A stretch of DNA of 64,000 nucleotides from Smallanthus sonchifolius (GCA_023525975.1 CM042035.1:29603001-29667000); one strand, 5' to 3'; positions 20,905-32,255 are shown, numbered from the stretch's first letter. A program made the numbers and translations. Notes: a model not told the origin generated them from the letters alone.

Positions 20905-21486
20905 GAGAGGATCAAATGAGAAGAGGATTTTGACTAAGTAGCTTAAGAAGGATTTTTAAGAATTAAATAACCGGCTCATACGAACTCCGATTGGCCTCAT
21001 TCCACCGGCGTTTGAACCGTCTCGTCGAGCTTTGCCATCTTAGCTTTTAGGATTTAGATTTTAGGGTTTAGATTTAGGTTTTAGCATTTAGGTTTTAGTT
21101 TTTTAGGATTTAGCTTTAATATTTAGTTTTTGGGTTTAGCTTTAGGTTTTAGGGTTTAGCTTTAGGTTTTAGGGTTTAGCTTTTAGTGTTTAGCTTGTAG
21201 GGTTTAGCTTTTAGGTTTTAGTTTTAGGGTTTAGATTTAGGTTTTAGCGTTTTTAGCTTTTAGGTTTATCTTTTTGAGTTTAGCTTTTAGGGTTTAATCT
21301 TAGGGTTTAACTTTTGGATTTAGTTTTAAGGTTTAGGGTTTAGAGATTTGTGTTTAGAGTTCGATGGGCCGGTTCCAACGTCGCTGGAACGAGTTCAATC
21401 AGAGTTGGTATGAACTAGATATTTAATTTATAAAAATCCTTCTTAGGCTACATAGAGAAAATCCCTTTCTTAGGGGATCCTCCCTC
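20905..21486. mobile_element. Foldback MITE with telomere-like core
   Basis: About 130 bp at each end form an imperfect inverted repeat: GAGAGGATCAAATGAGAAG... on the left, and reversed right end GAGGGAGGATCCCCTAAG..., both followed by TAGC(T/C)TAAGAAGGATTTTT and later by GTT(C/T)GAACC/GGTTGGAACC-like strings. The flanks AATATAATACAT and AATATAACACAA may be an imperfect target duplication. The core (21040-21350) is a degenerate GGTTTAG/TTTAGGG array. Confidence 0.7.
21040..21352 (+). repeat. Degenerate telomere-like (TTTAGGG) repeat
   Basis: About 310 bp of TTTAGGTTTTAGGGTTTAGC-type units: the plant telomere word TTTAGGG mixed with TTTAGCT and TTTAGAT. Degenerate and enclosed in a MITE, so it is a minisatellite and not a chromosome end. 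Confidence 0.8.
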
Positions 21487-21503
21487 AATATAACACAACT
21501 ATA

Positions 21504-22271
21504 TAGAGGTGAACAAAAAAACCGGAACCGCCCAAGGAACGGAAACCGGTTCTTTCCGAAAACCGGTTCTTCCAGAACCGAACTGGAACCGACCATGCTC
21601 GTAGGGTCTGGATAGGTTCCAATATTTCTAGTGAAAACCGGTTCTAAAAATAACCAGAACCGATTCTACTACGAATCGGTTCTACCCAAAACCGGTTCTA
21701 CCCAGGACTGGTTCTACCAAGAACCGATGCTTATAGTATCATTTTGTAAGCTAACTATTTTATATCCATATCCACTAACCTAAGAGACAAACAAGCAAAA
21801 CAAAGAGCAATTTTGCAAAAAAATTGATATGCAATTACTATATACTAATCACAAGAAAGCTAATCACATTGTTAATCATATTACTGTTTTTAATATATTG
21901 CAGCAACTTCATTAAGTTAGTTTCAAAAAAACAAATATAAAGTAATTACCAAAGACAACATGTATGGTCAAAAGCTACCCACACTTCAGTGCCACAACAA
22001 CCTTACTTACAGTGCACCTGGTCAAATTGGCTTAAATTAAGAAATTTAAAGCATGAACAGAAAAAGCAAAGTTGGTTACCGGAAATAGGTTTTTAAAATA
22101 CTCGTCTTGAATTACCGGAACCGGTAAGACCCGAAACCGGTTCTTGATTACCCGGAACCGGTACATAGGTTCCGGTTTTTCAACCAAGAACAGGACCTGA
22201 AACCGAAACCGGCAAGAACCAGAACCGATAAAACCCGAAACTAGTTCTTAAAAATACCCGATTTATGTCTA
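21504..22271. mobile_element. Non-autonomous hAT element with AACCGGTT arrays
   Basis: 8 bp target duplication CAACTATA (21496-21503, 22272-22279). Ends TAGAGGTGAAC and reversed TAGACATAAAT fit the short hAT-type terminal repeat. Both sub-terminal regions (21518-21730, 22080-22250) are packed with the palindrome-like AGAACCGGTTCT and its variants; the middle is AT-rich. No transposase. Sub-terminal repeats of this kind bind hAT transposases in known systems; here that is inference. Confidence 0.8.
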
Positions 22272-22791
22272 CAACTATATACTAAAATAGTTACTTTCAT
22301 GATTTCGTAGCATATTAATTGAAGGAAATTAATACGACGCTAGAAAAGTCTTTTAGGTTTGGTAAAACGTGTGGTGGTTATTTATTGTGCGTGTCCTTTT
22401 TTTTCTTTGAACGACCAACAGGAAGCTAGACCCAAAAGTACAATTTCCGATAACATAATAAAATATGGTATTTGCTTACACTGATGAAACTAGGAACTTT
22501 TAATTGAGTTTCGTAAATAATAAATTAATCGCTTTTACATTCGTTAGCGTATATTAATTATTTTTGCAAATCGAAGTGATATTGGTAATTATAACGAGAT
22601 CTCGTATCTTGAAAACGTTGTACAATTCTTCATTTTTAACCCTTCATAAACATTTGAAACGATGTTCATTAAAAAAAGGGTTGTGTTCGTGTTAACCAGT
22701 TTAATAAACGGTCCGAGTTCAAATTGACCCGTATAGTAAATGGGTCGTGTTTGGGTTGGCCCATTTAAGAAACAGGTTGACCCGTTAACCT

Positions 22792-23372
22792 GTTTAGGTT
22801 TCAAAAATTTAATTTTTATTTTTTTCTTTCTAGAAACTGTTGTTCAATTACTTTTGTATTTAATGTTTACCATAAATGAATTGATTTATAACAAAACTAT
22901 TCTTTTGTTCCTTTCCAGAGATGATTATTTAATTATTTTTCGGTTTACGTTAAATGAATTAGATTTTGAATTTAGTAGTTTGTGATTTTGATTCAGATAA
23001 ATGGGTTAAACGGGTCAGGTTCAGGTTGACCCGAATTTATGTGTATCCAGGTTAGGATTGAAATTTTTGACATAAGTAAGAACATGGGTCGTATACAGGT
23101 TGTATAATTCAACCCGCCAAGCAAACACGATTGCCAAACCTAATTAGGACTAATCTATGTTCACTCATGAAAACAAAAAGGAAAGAAAATTATTGTTTTA
23201 GTACTTTGACCCTATTAAATAAAGTTGTTTTTTAGAAATTGCATCACTTTTTTTAACCTTTTAAGTATTCTACAGTATATAGAAGAAGAATTTTTGCCGC
23301 TCCTGTAATGTAGTTTTGCCGGTGTTTCTTCAAACATTTTATACGACAATTTCGTAGGAACTCGTGACGTTG
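22792..23372 (+). repeat. Ancient duplicated segment, copy 2
   Basis: Homologous to 2667-3345 with many differences. Continues with further shared blocks at 23430-23560 (compare 7390-7500), 23960-24110 (compare 3870-4008) and 24355-24500 (compare 7500-7660). No gene seen in 22280-22790 or here. Confidence 0.7.
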
Positions 23373-23585
23373 GATTGGAGTTGGTTCACGTTTATACATC
23401 TTAGGTCAAAACCGTGACCTTTGTACGTGTGAGGTTTACATGATTATAAAAAAAATAGTTTTTTTTGGAGAATCAAATCTAGTATTGTATTTGAACTAAT
23501 TAATTAAACTTGGTAATAACATATCACGATAAATGTATCAAATTAAATATATAAATATTATATAGCCTATATAATTTCAATTTTT

Positions 23586-23762
23586 TTTAACGGCGTGGGC
23601 TTAACTGGCACGTCTCCTATCAGGGGAGGCGCGTACATCAGTCTACCTATACAACTCCCAAGGAATTCAAAAATCTGCAGAAGGTGTTCCTAGTTTTTAT
23701 AAGGTGCATCTTATAAGATTCGAATCTATGACCTCCACAGAGAGAAATCCTTTTAAAAAAAA
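23586..23762 (-). mobile_element. Possible tRNA-derived SINE remnant
   Basis: On the minus strand a box-B-like GATTCGAATCTT lies near 23718, with a body ending in AAAAAAAATT at the left edge. The sequence interrupts the block homologous to 7.4-7.5 kb. No convincing target duplication or box A was found. Confidence 0.35.
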
Positions 23763-23899
23763 CCCCTGATCATCAAGACAGAACATTGATGGCCTATTCA
23801 AATTTCAAATGACATGAACAGTTATATGCGATCAGTGGTCCACGTGGGAGTTTGTGAATGACTTTTCTTTTTATTTTCCTTTTAGTTTGGGATGACTTT

Positions 23900-24326
23900 T
23901 CTTTTTTATTTTTGTTTTCACCCTATTTATAATATATGTTTTTAACATTTTTATATTCTATTAATTTCGTTTTTATATAATAGTTTTTGTTTGTTATCTT
24001 TAAAAAAATTGGATGCGCGGCTGATTTTAGATTTTTTTTAATGTTTCGGTATGAATTTTTTTTTAAATGGGGTTGTTTCAAAACCGAGTATATTTTTTTT
24101 GTATCATAGGCTATAGCGATCGACATTAACGTTGCATTGTCGTGACAAACCCAACTGCTTATGAGCGAATAATATCGTTGCCAATGTTTTGGTATTATTA
24201 TAACCGGTATCAGTGCTCGCTTTAATGATTTTCGACGCATCGAACCGATAATGACCAAACTCCCGCCGTGTAATGCATGAAAAAAACAACCATGCTCCCG
24301 CCACGAAGCGGGGATACAATTTCTAG
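23900..24326 (+). mobile_element. Helitron 3' terminal portion
   Basis: Ends with the hairpin CCCGC-CACGAA-GCGGG (24297-24312), then ten bases and TTCTAG followed by T: the CTRR 3' end of a Helitron. The left part matches the fragment at 3812-4008. The 5' end is unclear. No Rep/helicase. The long minus-strand frame across it is not a gene. Confidence 0.6.
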
Positions 24327-24582
24327 TTATCCACACCAAAAGAAAAAAGTCGATATTTAACCAAAATAAATCATACAAATAAAAAAAATTTGTCAATTTT
24401 ATACATTTAAAAATATGAACAATGATAAACAGATATAAAATACATAGAGAAAGTATTCAACGACTAAAAGTATAAAAATATATTTATAAATAAATATAAC
24501 TATATACTTAAAAGTAGCTGGCACTTTCATATTAAATTTACGTATTTCAGACAACGACCACCTCAAAGATTAATATGCATTA

Positions 24583-24840
24583 AGGCTAAGCGAGTGGTTC
24601 TATATTTTCATATTTCCACACCTTTCCATATAAGAGCCACATCATATTTTACAGTTTTTTCACATTCTCTACATTAGAGGTAAATAGTTTCACATTTTCA
24701 CACTCTCACATCATTTTCTTTTTCTAATTTAATATTAATTTATTTTAACAATTAATAAAAAACACAATAATAATATTTTAACAATTAATAAAAAACACAA
24801 TTATAATTTTTATTAGTAACTAGACCCTAGCTTTTTCATT
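24583..24840 (+). mobile_element. Truncated relative of the 33.98 kb Harbinger element
   Basis: After TTA, the sequence AGGCTAAGCGAGTGG and the next 150 bp (CACATTCTCTACATTAGAGG, CACACTCTCACATCATTTTC) parallel the left end at 33975. Only the left end is present; it stops short of the UGT fragment that follows. Confidence 0.55.
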
Positions 24841-24864
24841 ATCTACCTTAATGAACATTGTGCG

Positions 24865-25036
24865 GATTCATTTTAGGATTGTCTGGCTGGGTTGTTGGCT
24901 GAACCGGATGAGCCACCCGTTGCGTGTTTAATCACAGACGCCGAATACTATTTCGCGCAGGAGGTCGCCGACTCGTTGAAGGTCCCTCGACTGGTGATGT
25001 GGGCTTGCAACTGTGCTTCTTGTTTTTTATGATTTA
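24865..25036 (+). pseudogene. UGT76-like glycosyltransferase pseudogene, N-terminal piece
   Basis: Encodes ...LLAEPDEPPVACLITDAEYY then FAQEVADSLKVPRLVMW, the part of the N-terminal acceptor domain (about residues 90-140 of a 450-residue enzyme) where UGT76-type proteins carry CLITDA..F..VADSLK.PR. It then runs to a TGA. The start of the gene is absent; Harbinger-like DNA ends just upstream. Helitron-like sequence separates it from the next piece. Confidence 0.7.
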
Positions 25037-25099
25037 TCTTCTTTTTATGAAAAGGGTTACTTCAACATTAAATATGTAAATACACATGGTGAAAAGGGT

Positions 25100-25521
25100 T
25101 ACCTCTATTTAATGGCTAAAAAAATATTAATACATAAAAAATTTAAATCTTTATATATATTTTATAGATGAAAAAATGTAATACATATAGTAACAATGGC
25201 AAATAAAATCAAAAAATATGTAAAATTTAATATATAACTGAGTTTCAAAAATAAATTAAATATTATTCAATGTAATTTCACTTTCATTATTACTATTTGA
25301 TTGAAAATAAGCTAGGTAATTATATTTCAAAATTTCTTATAATATGAGATAATTTAAAATAAATGTGTTTTATTAGTATAATTAATAATTTGTTTTAAAA
25401 TATATTATTATTGAAAATATGGAACTGAATTTATTAAGAGAGAGACGGGAAAAATTTTCTAAGAATGAATGTGAAGACGACACGTGGCATTGAGAAACCT
25501 TTATTTATTATATAGTATAGA
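25100..25521 (-). mobile_element. Helitron copy inside the UGT pseudogene
   Basis: Read on the minus strand from 25521 it begins TCTATACTATATAATAAATA, a typical Helitron 5' end, followed by GCCACGTGTCG. The body is homologous to 36490-36746 plus 41552-41690. The other end (CTRR) could not be fixed. It separates two parts of the UGT coding sequence. Confidence 0.6.
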
Positions 25522-25795
25522 TTTTAACAAAAATATTGACATACACGAAAGTTATTCATGTTAAAAAAAATTGATGTAACAAGAAAAAAAAACTTAACAT
25601 TTGGTGACTATTATCATCTTGTTCGTGTTTGGCAAAACTTGAGTGAAAATGGAGTCTACGTGGCCCACTTCAAAAGTATTACAAGGTTCCCTTTAGGTTC
25701 ACTTTAACCACAATTTTCCTATTACAATGTTCACTTAGGCCCACTTCAAAAGTATGTGCCATAGGCGACCTCAAGCATCTTTTTTTAACAAGATC

Positions 25796-26064
25796 GAACC
25801 TTTTTCTCATGGCTAGATGCTCAAGCCCCCAAGTCCGTGATATATGTAAGTTTTGGGAGTGTTGCAAGCATAACCGAGTTGGAATTTCAAGAAGTGGCTC
25901 ATGGTTTGGCGAACATTGGTTTTCCTTTCTTGTGGGTGGTCGACCAAGTGTGGTTAAAGGTTCAGAATGGCTCGGGTCGTTGCCTGAGAAATTCCTAAAG
26001 GGAGTGGGTGATAGGGGTCGCATAGTGAAATGGTGTCCTCAAAAAGAAGTGCTAGCACATGAGG
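25796..26064 (+). pseudogene. UGT76-like pseudogene, central piece up to the PSPG box
   Basis: Reads SWLDAQAPKSVIYVSFGSVA then SITELEFQEVAHGLANIGFP, FLWVV; one base is lost near 25935, and the frame resumes as WLGSLPEKFLKGVGDRGRIV, KWCPQKEVLAHE. This is the hinge and the start of the UDP-sugar-binding domain. The PSPG box WCPQKEVLAHE-A-G is cut after His-Glu by the 7.4 kb MULE; CACATGAGG (26056-26064) is the duplicated target. Confidence 0.85.
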
Positions 26065-26360
26065 GGGGAAAATACGAAAATGGACATTTGACCAAGATTT
26101 TTATCAAAAATGGACATGCTTATTTAGCCTACTGTTTCATGGACATTGCACTTAACAGGCGGCTAAATCTGGCTAGGTTAGCCGGCATAAAATTCCGTGC
26201 CAACATTCCAATTGTAAGAGTACAAACCAATTAGAATTTGACACGTGTCGTTCTTAGCCGTGTCCTAGCCGGCTAGAAACAGGTTTAGCCATCTTTTTGA
26301 GTTAGCCGGCTAAAAAAAGGTTTAGCCGTCTATAGAAGGCTTAGCCTCCGAATTTTTGGG
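26065..26360 (+). repeat. Left TIR of the 7.4 kb MULE
   Basis: About 300 bp, more than 90% identical by eye to the inverted 33165-33460. It contains several TTAGCCGGCTAA-type palindromes (for example near 26303), probable transposase-binding words. Confidence 0.9.
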
Positions 26361-26568
26361 GAAGTTGTTTTGGCTTGAGCCGGCTTCGTTCACGGCTTGG
26401 CTTTTTGTCTTCTTAGCCGGCTCCTTTCGATTTTTCTTCATTTTAGACGGCTAGAAGTATAACTTAGCCATTTTGAATTTTTTTTTAGTATTTACCATTT
26501 ACATTAACCCATATCAGTGTTTACCATTGTTTTTTTCTTTTTGATTCAGTTTTGTAATACATGCAAAA

Positions 26569-29240
26569 TGTCTGTGAACATTATAATCTATAGCGGTGGT
26601 AACTGGGATATTGTTGGGGGTGCCGTTGAATACGTTCCGTTGGATTATGCAAAACGTGGTTTAACGTTATCCACTGATGTTACTTACTCTTCATTTTTAG
26701 GTATGCTTTCACAAGTCTGTGGTCCTAAGAATATTAGTAGATTATATTATAAAATGTCAACATTTACTGATCCAATCGACATATTTGACGACGGTGATAT
26801 TTCGTTTTTTTGCGTATAGTTGAAAAAAATCCATATGAAATATTTAAATTGTATGTAGTTCAAGAAGATGGTGTTGGTTCATCTCAAAGGAACACATGTT
26901 CTAATGGTTCATCTAACAAACTTCGTGGGTTAGTTGGTTCTAGTAGATTGTCAACCTCAAGCTCTTTACCAACAAGTAAATTAGAATTACCGTTTGATTT
27001 AAAATGTTCCAGTAGATAGTCATGATCCAGATAAATGTGTGCCAGATAATTACGAGCCTGCTAAATACAAGTTTTATTAAGAGCCAAAGTTTTCAGGGGG
27101 TAATCTTTTCTCGATTGAAGAGACCCAAGAGCCTTGGTTTCAGCCATCATTTGAACCATCATATGAGTCAGATTTGCTTCATGACCCAACCCTCGATCAA
27201 TTCGTTACAGAAAGTAAAAGTGTGCCAGGTGGTAAATCTCGTGATGTTTTTGTAGGTATGTGTTTTAAAGATAATGATCATTTAAAGTTGGAGATTTCGA
27301 AACTGTGTCTGAAAGAATGTTTTGATTTCAAAGTTAATGTATCTAAACCGAAAAGGTTTAATGCATCGTGTGTTAAGCCTGATTGTGAATGGCGTATTAG
27401 GGCATATAGCTATGGTGAGTCTAGTGTGTTTCATGTGAGGTATTTCAATAACCAACATACGTGTTCACGAACGCAGACGTACCCTCGTTTAAGAAAAGCA
27501 AATAAACAGGTAGTCCGTGAATTGATTAAAGATCAACTTAAGGATAGCGGACGCGTGTATAGAGGAAAAGAAATAATGAAAGACATTAATTCAATTTTCC
27601 CAGTTAGTTTATCATACCAACAAGCTATGTGAGGAAAGGAATGGGCGTTGGGTTTGTTGATGGAAAATTCTAATGATTCGTTTTTTGAACTTCCTGCTTA
27701 TTTCCATAATTTGAAAAGGGCAAACCCAGGAACTATTACTCATATTTTAACAGATGTTGAGAGTCGGTTTGAAATGTGTTTTGTTGCTATTGGAGTTTCG
27801 GTTAGTATATAACTTTATTTTTTTTGTATATATTAATGACCATGTAAAATTCATTTGTTACTGATGTCGTATTATTATTTTGTATTACAGATTCATAGTT
27901 TTAGGAATTAACTTCGACCGGTAATTATTATTGGCGGGGCACATCTAAAAGGTAGTTTCAAAGGAACAATGTTCTTAGCGGTCGGTATGGATGGGAATAA
28001 TCAAATTTTTCCTGTTGCATATGGTGTTGGCAAATCAGAGTCCGGTAATTGTTGGACAAGGTTTTTTATCAAAGCTTAGGGAGTGTATCGGTGAAAATCC
28101 AGATTTGGTGATCATATCTGATAGGGCAACTTCTATTGACTTGGGTATTAGGACAGTGTTTCCATATGCACATCATGGTCTTTGTTGTCGGCATTTAATG
28201 ATGAACTTACCATTAAAATTTACAAGGGCTAAAAAAAATGAGCTCCTATGGTGGAAGACATGCAAAGCTTTTACCACTTATGATTTTGAAGAGCAATTTA
28301 ACGCCCTTTGTGAAGCCGTTCCTAATGTCCGTAACACGTTACTACAAGTTGGTTTGAATAAATGGGCACAAGCACACTTTCCTGGTCAACGCTATGGAAT
28401 TATGACTTCAAACAGCGCCGAGTCCATTAACGCGTTGTCCCGATTTGCTCGTAAGATGCCTATCACCAAACTCATTGAATTCTTTCGTGATTCAGTCCAG
28501 CAATGGTATTTTAAAAGGCATCAACTTGCAGGTATGTGTATATATTGAAAACGTTGCTCATATTACGTATTTGTATATCTTTATTAACAGGAGACAATCT
28601 TACAGCTAAAAATCCACACGTGCTTACTATGTGGGCGGAAAATAAAGTGTCAAAGAAAATATCTAAATGTGTAACATGGAGTGTACGTGGGGTTGGCGCA
28701 TACAAGTTTCAAGTAGAATCCCAATATGATAAACGTTTTGTGGATTTGCTTAGTCGAACATGTAGTTGTAGACAATGGCAACTTTCTGGTTTGCCATGTG
28801 GTCATGTAATCTCAGTAACAAGATACTTAAAGCAAAGTGATTGTAGCCAATGGGCATTGCATTGGTTTACAAACGAAGTATACAAAAGAACCTACGAAGG
28901 GGTAATATATCCACTTCCTGAAGAAGCTGAGTGGGACAGATCGAATAACCTCATTAGTGTTAAGCCACCTCATATGGATAAAAGACAAGCCGGACGGCCT
29001 TGTGCGAACAATCATATTCCATCGTAAGGGGAGGAAATTACACCAAAATCTTGTAGTAGGTGTCACAAAATTGGCCACTCTCGACACATGTGTAAAATCC
29101 CTCTGGAGTCACATATGTCATCTAAATCAAAATCAAAAAGTGAGCCGACTATATATGTTGAAGTCGACGAAGAAAATTTCCACCAGTTTGTGTATGACTC
29201 AACAACACAGAAGTATGAATATGATTTAAATGAGAACTAG
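26569..29240 (+). pseudogene. MULE transposase (MuDR family), inactivated
   Basis: Starts MSVNIIIYSGGNWDIVGGAV with an N-terminal domain typical of plant MULE proteins, then an acidic linker; the MuDR DNA-binding region VFVGMCFKDNDHLKLEISKL (about 27247); an intron near 27800-27890; the catalytic domain (27920-28540) with AHLKGSFKGTMFLAVGMDGN; a second intron (28530-28590); a SWIM zinc finger (CSCRQWQLSGLPCGHV, about 28760-28810); and a terminal zinc knuckle CSRCHKIGHSRHMC. Lesions: TAG at 26816, frameshift near 27000, TAA at 27079, TGA at 27630, TAA near 27909, TAA at 29026. The first DDE aspartate, normally DG(T/A)HLKG, is Gly (GGAHLKG); SDR and SAES, carrying the other two, remain. Confidence 0.88.
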
Positions 29241-29338
29241 TTTACCTGATTTTATGGACGTATTGTATGTTTGATTAAGACATTGTGTTTTTAATTTACT
29301 GTATTTTATGGATGTATTGTTGTTTTAATTTACATCCA

Positions 29339-29765
29339 ATTTTAGAGGCTAAGCCTTTTAAGTTAGCAGGCTAAAAATCTAATTTTGCAGGCTAAGCCTT
29401 CTAAGTTAGCAGGCTAAAACATATAATTTTACAGGCTAAGCCTTTTAAGTTAGCAGGCTAAAACATCTAATTTTGTTTGCTAAGCAATCTAAACATTACA
29501 ATTGTTTAAATATTACTAACCATCACCATCCCACAAGCCTTTAATTTTGCAAGCTAAACATCTAATTTTGCAGGCTAAGCCTTATAAGTTTGCAGGCTAA
29601 ACATCTAATTTTGCAGGCTAAGCCTTCTAAGTTAGCAGGCTAAAAAATTTAATTTTACAGGCTAAGCCTTCTAAGTTAGCAGGCTAAAAAATTTAATTTT
29701 ACAGGCTAAGCCTTCTAAGTTAGCAGGCTAAAAAATTTAATTTTATAGGCTAAGCCTTTTAAACA
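29339..29765 (+). repeat. Minisatellite inside the MULE (about 52 bp unit)
   Basis: About eight units of GGCTAAGCCTTCTAAGTTAG-CAGGCTAAAA-CATCTAATTTTG(C/T)A. The words GCTAAGCC and GCAGGCTAAA resemble the TTAGCCGGCTAA words of the TIRs. Two longer direct repeats (TTACAATTGTTTAAATATTA at 29494 and 29766) border part of it. Confidence 0.85.
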
Positions 29766-29857
29766 TTACAATTGTTTAAATATTACAATCCATCACCATC
29801 CCACAAGCATTGTTTAAAGATTACAAAACATCACCATCACAAACTATTGTTTTAATA

Positions 29858-30810
29858 TTACAAACCACCACCCTCTCCCTCCACCTTACCAACATCCACC
29901 TTACCACCATCACCTGCATCCTTACCACTAATACCATCCACCTTACCACCATCACCTGCATCCTTACCATTAACAACATCCACCTTAGCACCATCACCAA
30001 TACATGCATCCTCATCCATCTCTGGTAGAATATGATCATAACAGATTTTGGCAAAACGCATCCGGAACGATTTCGCCTCCAGTTCAGTGTCCACCCTAGC
30101 AGCTTTGATTAACTGATTCTTTACAAGCTTCTCCATAAACATGCATACCCAAGGACCACAATCTCCGACTCCATCCGTATTAAATTGTTTAGGACAATCG
30201 ATGAACTTCATCTCAAATCTTTCATGCGTCAGACGGATGTAATACCCTAACAGGTTTAACCACACACCAAAGCCGTATTCAATGAAATCTAGAAGAGCAT
30301 GATCCTGTGAACCAATAAAACCAAGACTAAACCAACAAAAATTAATTAGCAAGTAAGATTAGTAGGATCAAATTCTTTACCTGTCATATACTCTCAGTTT
30401 CTTCAACTGAAGATCAAATTCAACCAAAAACCAGTGAGTCTTTGGTATGTTCATCGGGATGTAAACCTGGAAGTATTTGTTAGAAATTTTCTTAAATTAG
30501 ATAATTAATTAGTTAATCTGTTATATTTAAGTTAAAACATACTTTATCACATGATTTTATACACGGGTATGGTTCATGTTCTCCGTTGCCTAATGAGTAT
30601 TGAAACTCATGTTGCTCCAAACCCGGTGCGAACCAAGGTGGCAGTATATTAGTTCCGGCTAAACCCTAGAATTTCTATAATCATTCCTATAATCATAAAA
30701 TCCCAAAATGACAAGAAAATTAACGGCCAAACCCTAGAATCGATTTCAATAATCATACAATCGATAATAATGTTCAAACAAACCTGGGTGTAATCTGTTG
30801 ACGAAGCCAT
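29858..30810 (-). CDS. Ulp1-like (C48) cysteine protease in the MULE, catalytic residues present
   Basis: Four exons can be read on the minus strand: 30810-30784 (MASSTDYTQ), 30665-30543 (GLAGTNILPPWFAPGLEQHE...), 30466-30381 (VYIPMNIPKTHWFLVEFDLQ...VYD) and 30304-29858 (DHALLDFIEYGFGVWLNLL...). The His of THWF, Asp of VYD and Cys of GDCGPWVCMFMEKL form the expected protease triad. The C-terminus is a Gly/Asp/Lys repeat (GKDAGDGGKVD). GT-AG borders are clear, but the junction from exon 3 to 4 is off by one base in my reading, so either the splice site differs or the gene is slightly damaged. Ulp1 proteases cleave SUMO-like proteins; why MULEs of this type carry them is unknown. Confidence 0.72.
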
Positions 30811-31237
30811 GTTGTATTATCCGGCGAGCGAGCGACGGCGGCGTACGGTGGTGAGCGAGCGACGGTGGCGTACGGCTTTGGTGGTATGCGGCTAGCTTAG
30901 CCCGTAAAAGATCTAATTCAGAGAACTAATAGCCGGCATAGATTTACTGGCTAAGCTTAGCCGTCTGTTGTGAAGGAAATGAAGGAATTCGGAGGCTTAG
31001 CCGCCTTAGCCCCGGGAAGGTGAAAAACAGTGCATCGGGAATGTAAATAGCGCAAATTTCAATAATTTTTTTAAAAATTCAAATTATTACCGCCATTTTA
31101 TATTTAGCCGGCAAAATTCACATATATAGCCGTCTATTTCTATTTTTTAGCCGGGTCTTTAAATTTTATAAATTAAATTTTAAATTAAATTCTACTACTA
31201 TAAATTATAAATTTTAGGTTTCAATTGATAAAGAAAA

Positions 31238-32255
31238 ATGGAAAACGAAAGAGAATATCAGTCACAAGTGCCTGCACTAGCGTCAAAATGGACAACCAGT
31301 AATTGGCGACGTTTGCAGAAAAGACGTGTTGGGGAATCATCTTCGTCCAAGAATGAGCCCGAAATCATAGAAAAACCTAAATGGTTATTTCCGTGTACTG
31401 AGTCGGACAGCTGGTTCCCTAATGTTATTGAATTTTATAACAACGGAGATGCCCGTTTTTGTTATTCAGCATTACTCGAATCAACCGACAAACTGTGTAA
31501 AGAATTTTGGGGAAGTTTATTGGGTTTTAAACAACACGGTTCTTTTTCTCCACTGGTAAACAATTATTGTTTTTTTTTATTTGTTAATTATATTACAATA
31601 TTTGTTGACTAATATTTTTATACAGCAAATAGAGGCATGGGTCGCCAGAATTATGAGAATTAGACATGTTAAAGTGACGAAACAAGAATCTCCAGAGAAT
31701 GTGCGTCGGACGATTATACCACCGAAATTATATCATCATTTTCTAAATCAGTCATCAAAAAAAATGTTTTCATTTTCTTTGGGCTAGGAAATTTTTTTCC
31801 CAAAGTTGTTGGAAGTTGATCACGTTTATGTTCCACTTTTGATTGAAAGAAAACGTTGGTTCCTAATAGGAGTAGATATGAAAAATATGGAAATAATTCA
31901 GTACTGGACTGAAAATTTTGATTCTGCAACCTATCGTCACCTAACTTTCCCATTCGTGACGAAATTTGCGGTTCACTTTGGAGATTTGTTAGTGAACATT
32001 CATTACCGGAGAAAAACAGGTAAACAAGATAAACAGTTCACATTTTCAACCACTGAAAAATTCATTCAAAGCAATCACCGTTACCAACTTGAAAATTCGA
32101 GGGTTCTAGTTTGTATGGTAATGAAACATTTAACTCTGACGAAGCCGTTAAATTTAGATGGATATTTTTGGGACAATGTTGAGAAATATCGCCGATTTAT
32201 GGCAGATAGAATTTATACATGCCGTTGTGTTCCTACTATCGTAACTGAAACTTAG
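31238..32255 (+). pseudogene. Second Ulp1-like gene in the MULE, catalytic residues lost
   Basis: Exon 31238-31555 (MENEREYQSQVPALASKWTT... to FKQHGSFSPL), intron 31556-31625, exon 31626-32255. Same phase throughout; one TAG at 31785 interrupts it. After IEAWVARIMRIRH it has DHVYVPLLIERKRWFLIGVD, matching VYIPMNIPKTHWFLVEFD of the minus-strand copy, but the His position is Arg, YD is YW, and the DCG of the Cys motif is SRV (ENSRVLVCMVMKHL). About 315 codons. Either a decayed protease or a non-catalytic relative; 1.0 kb of otherwise open frame argues that loss of activity preceded the stop. Confidence 0.65.

Noticed and set aside
21040..21352. True telomere or chromosome-fusion scar
   Set aside because: Words are degenerate and the array is enclosed by MITE inverted repeats.
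23923..24396. Minus-strand frame of 157 codons
   Set aside because: It covers the Helitron 3' end, and its peptide has no conserved motif.
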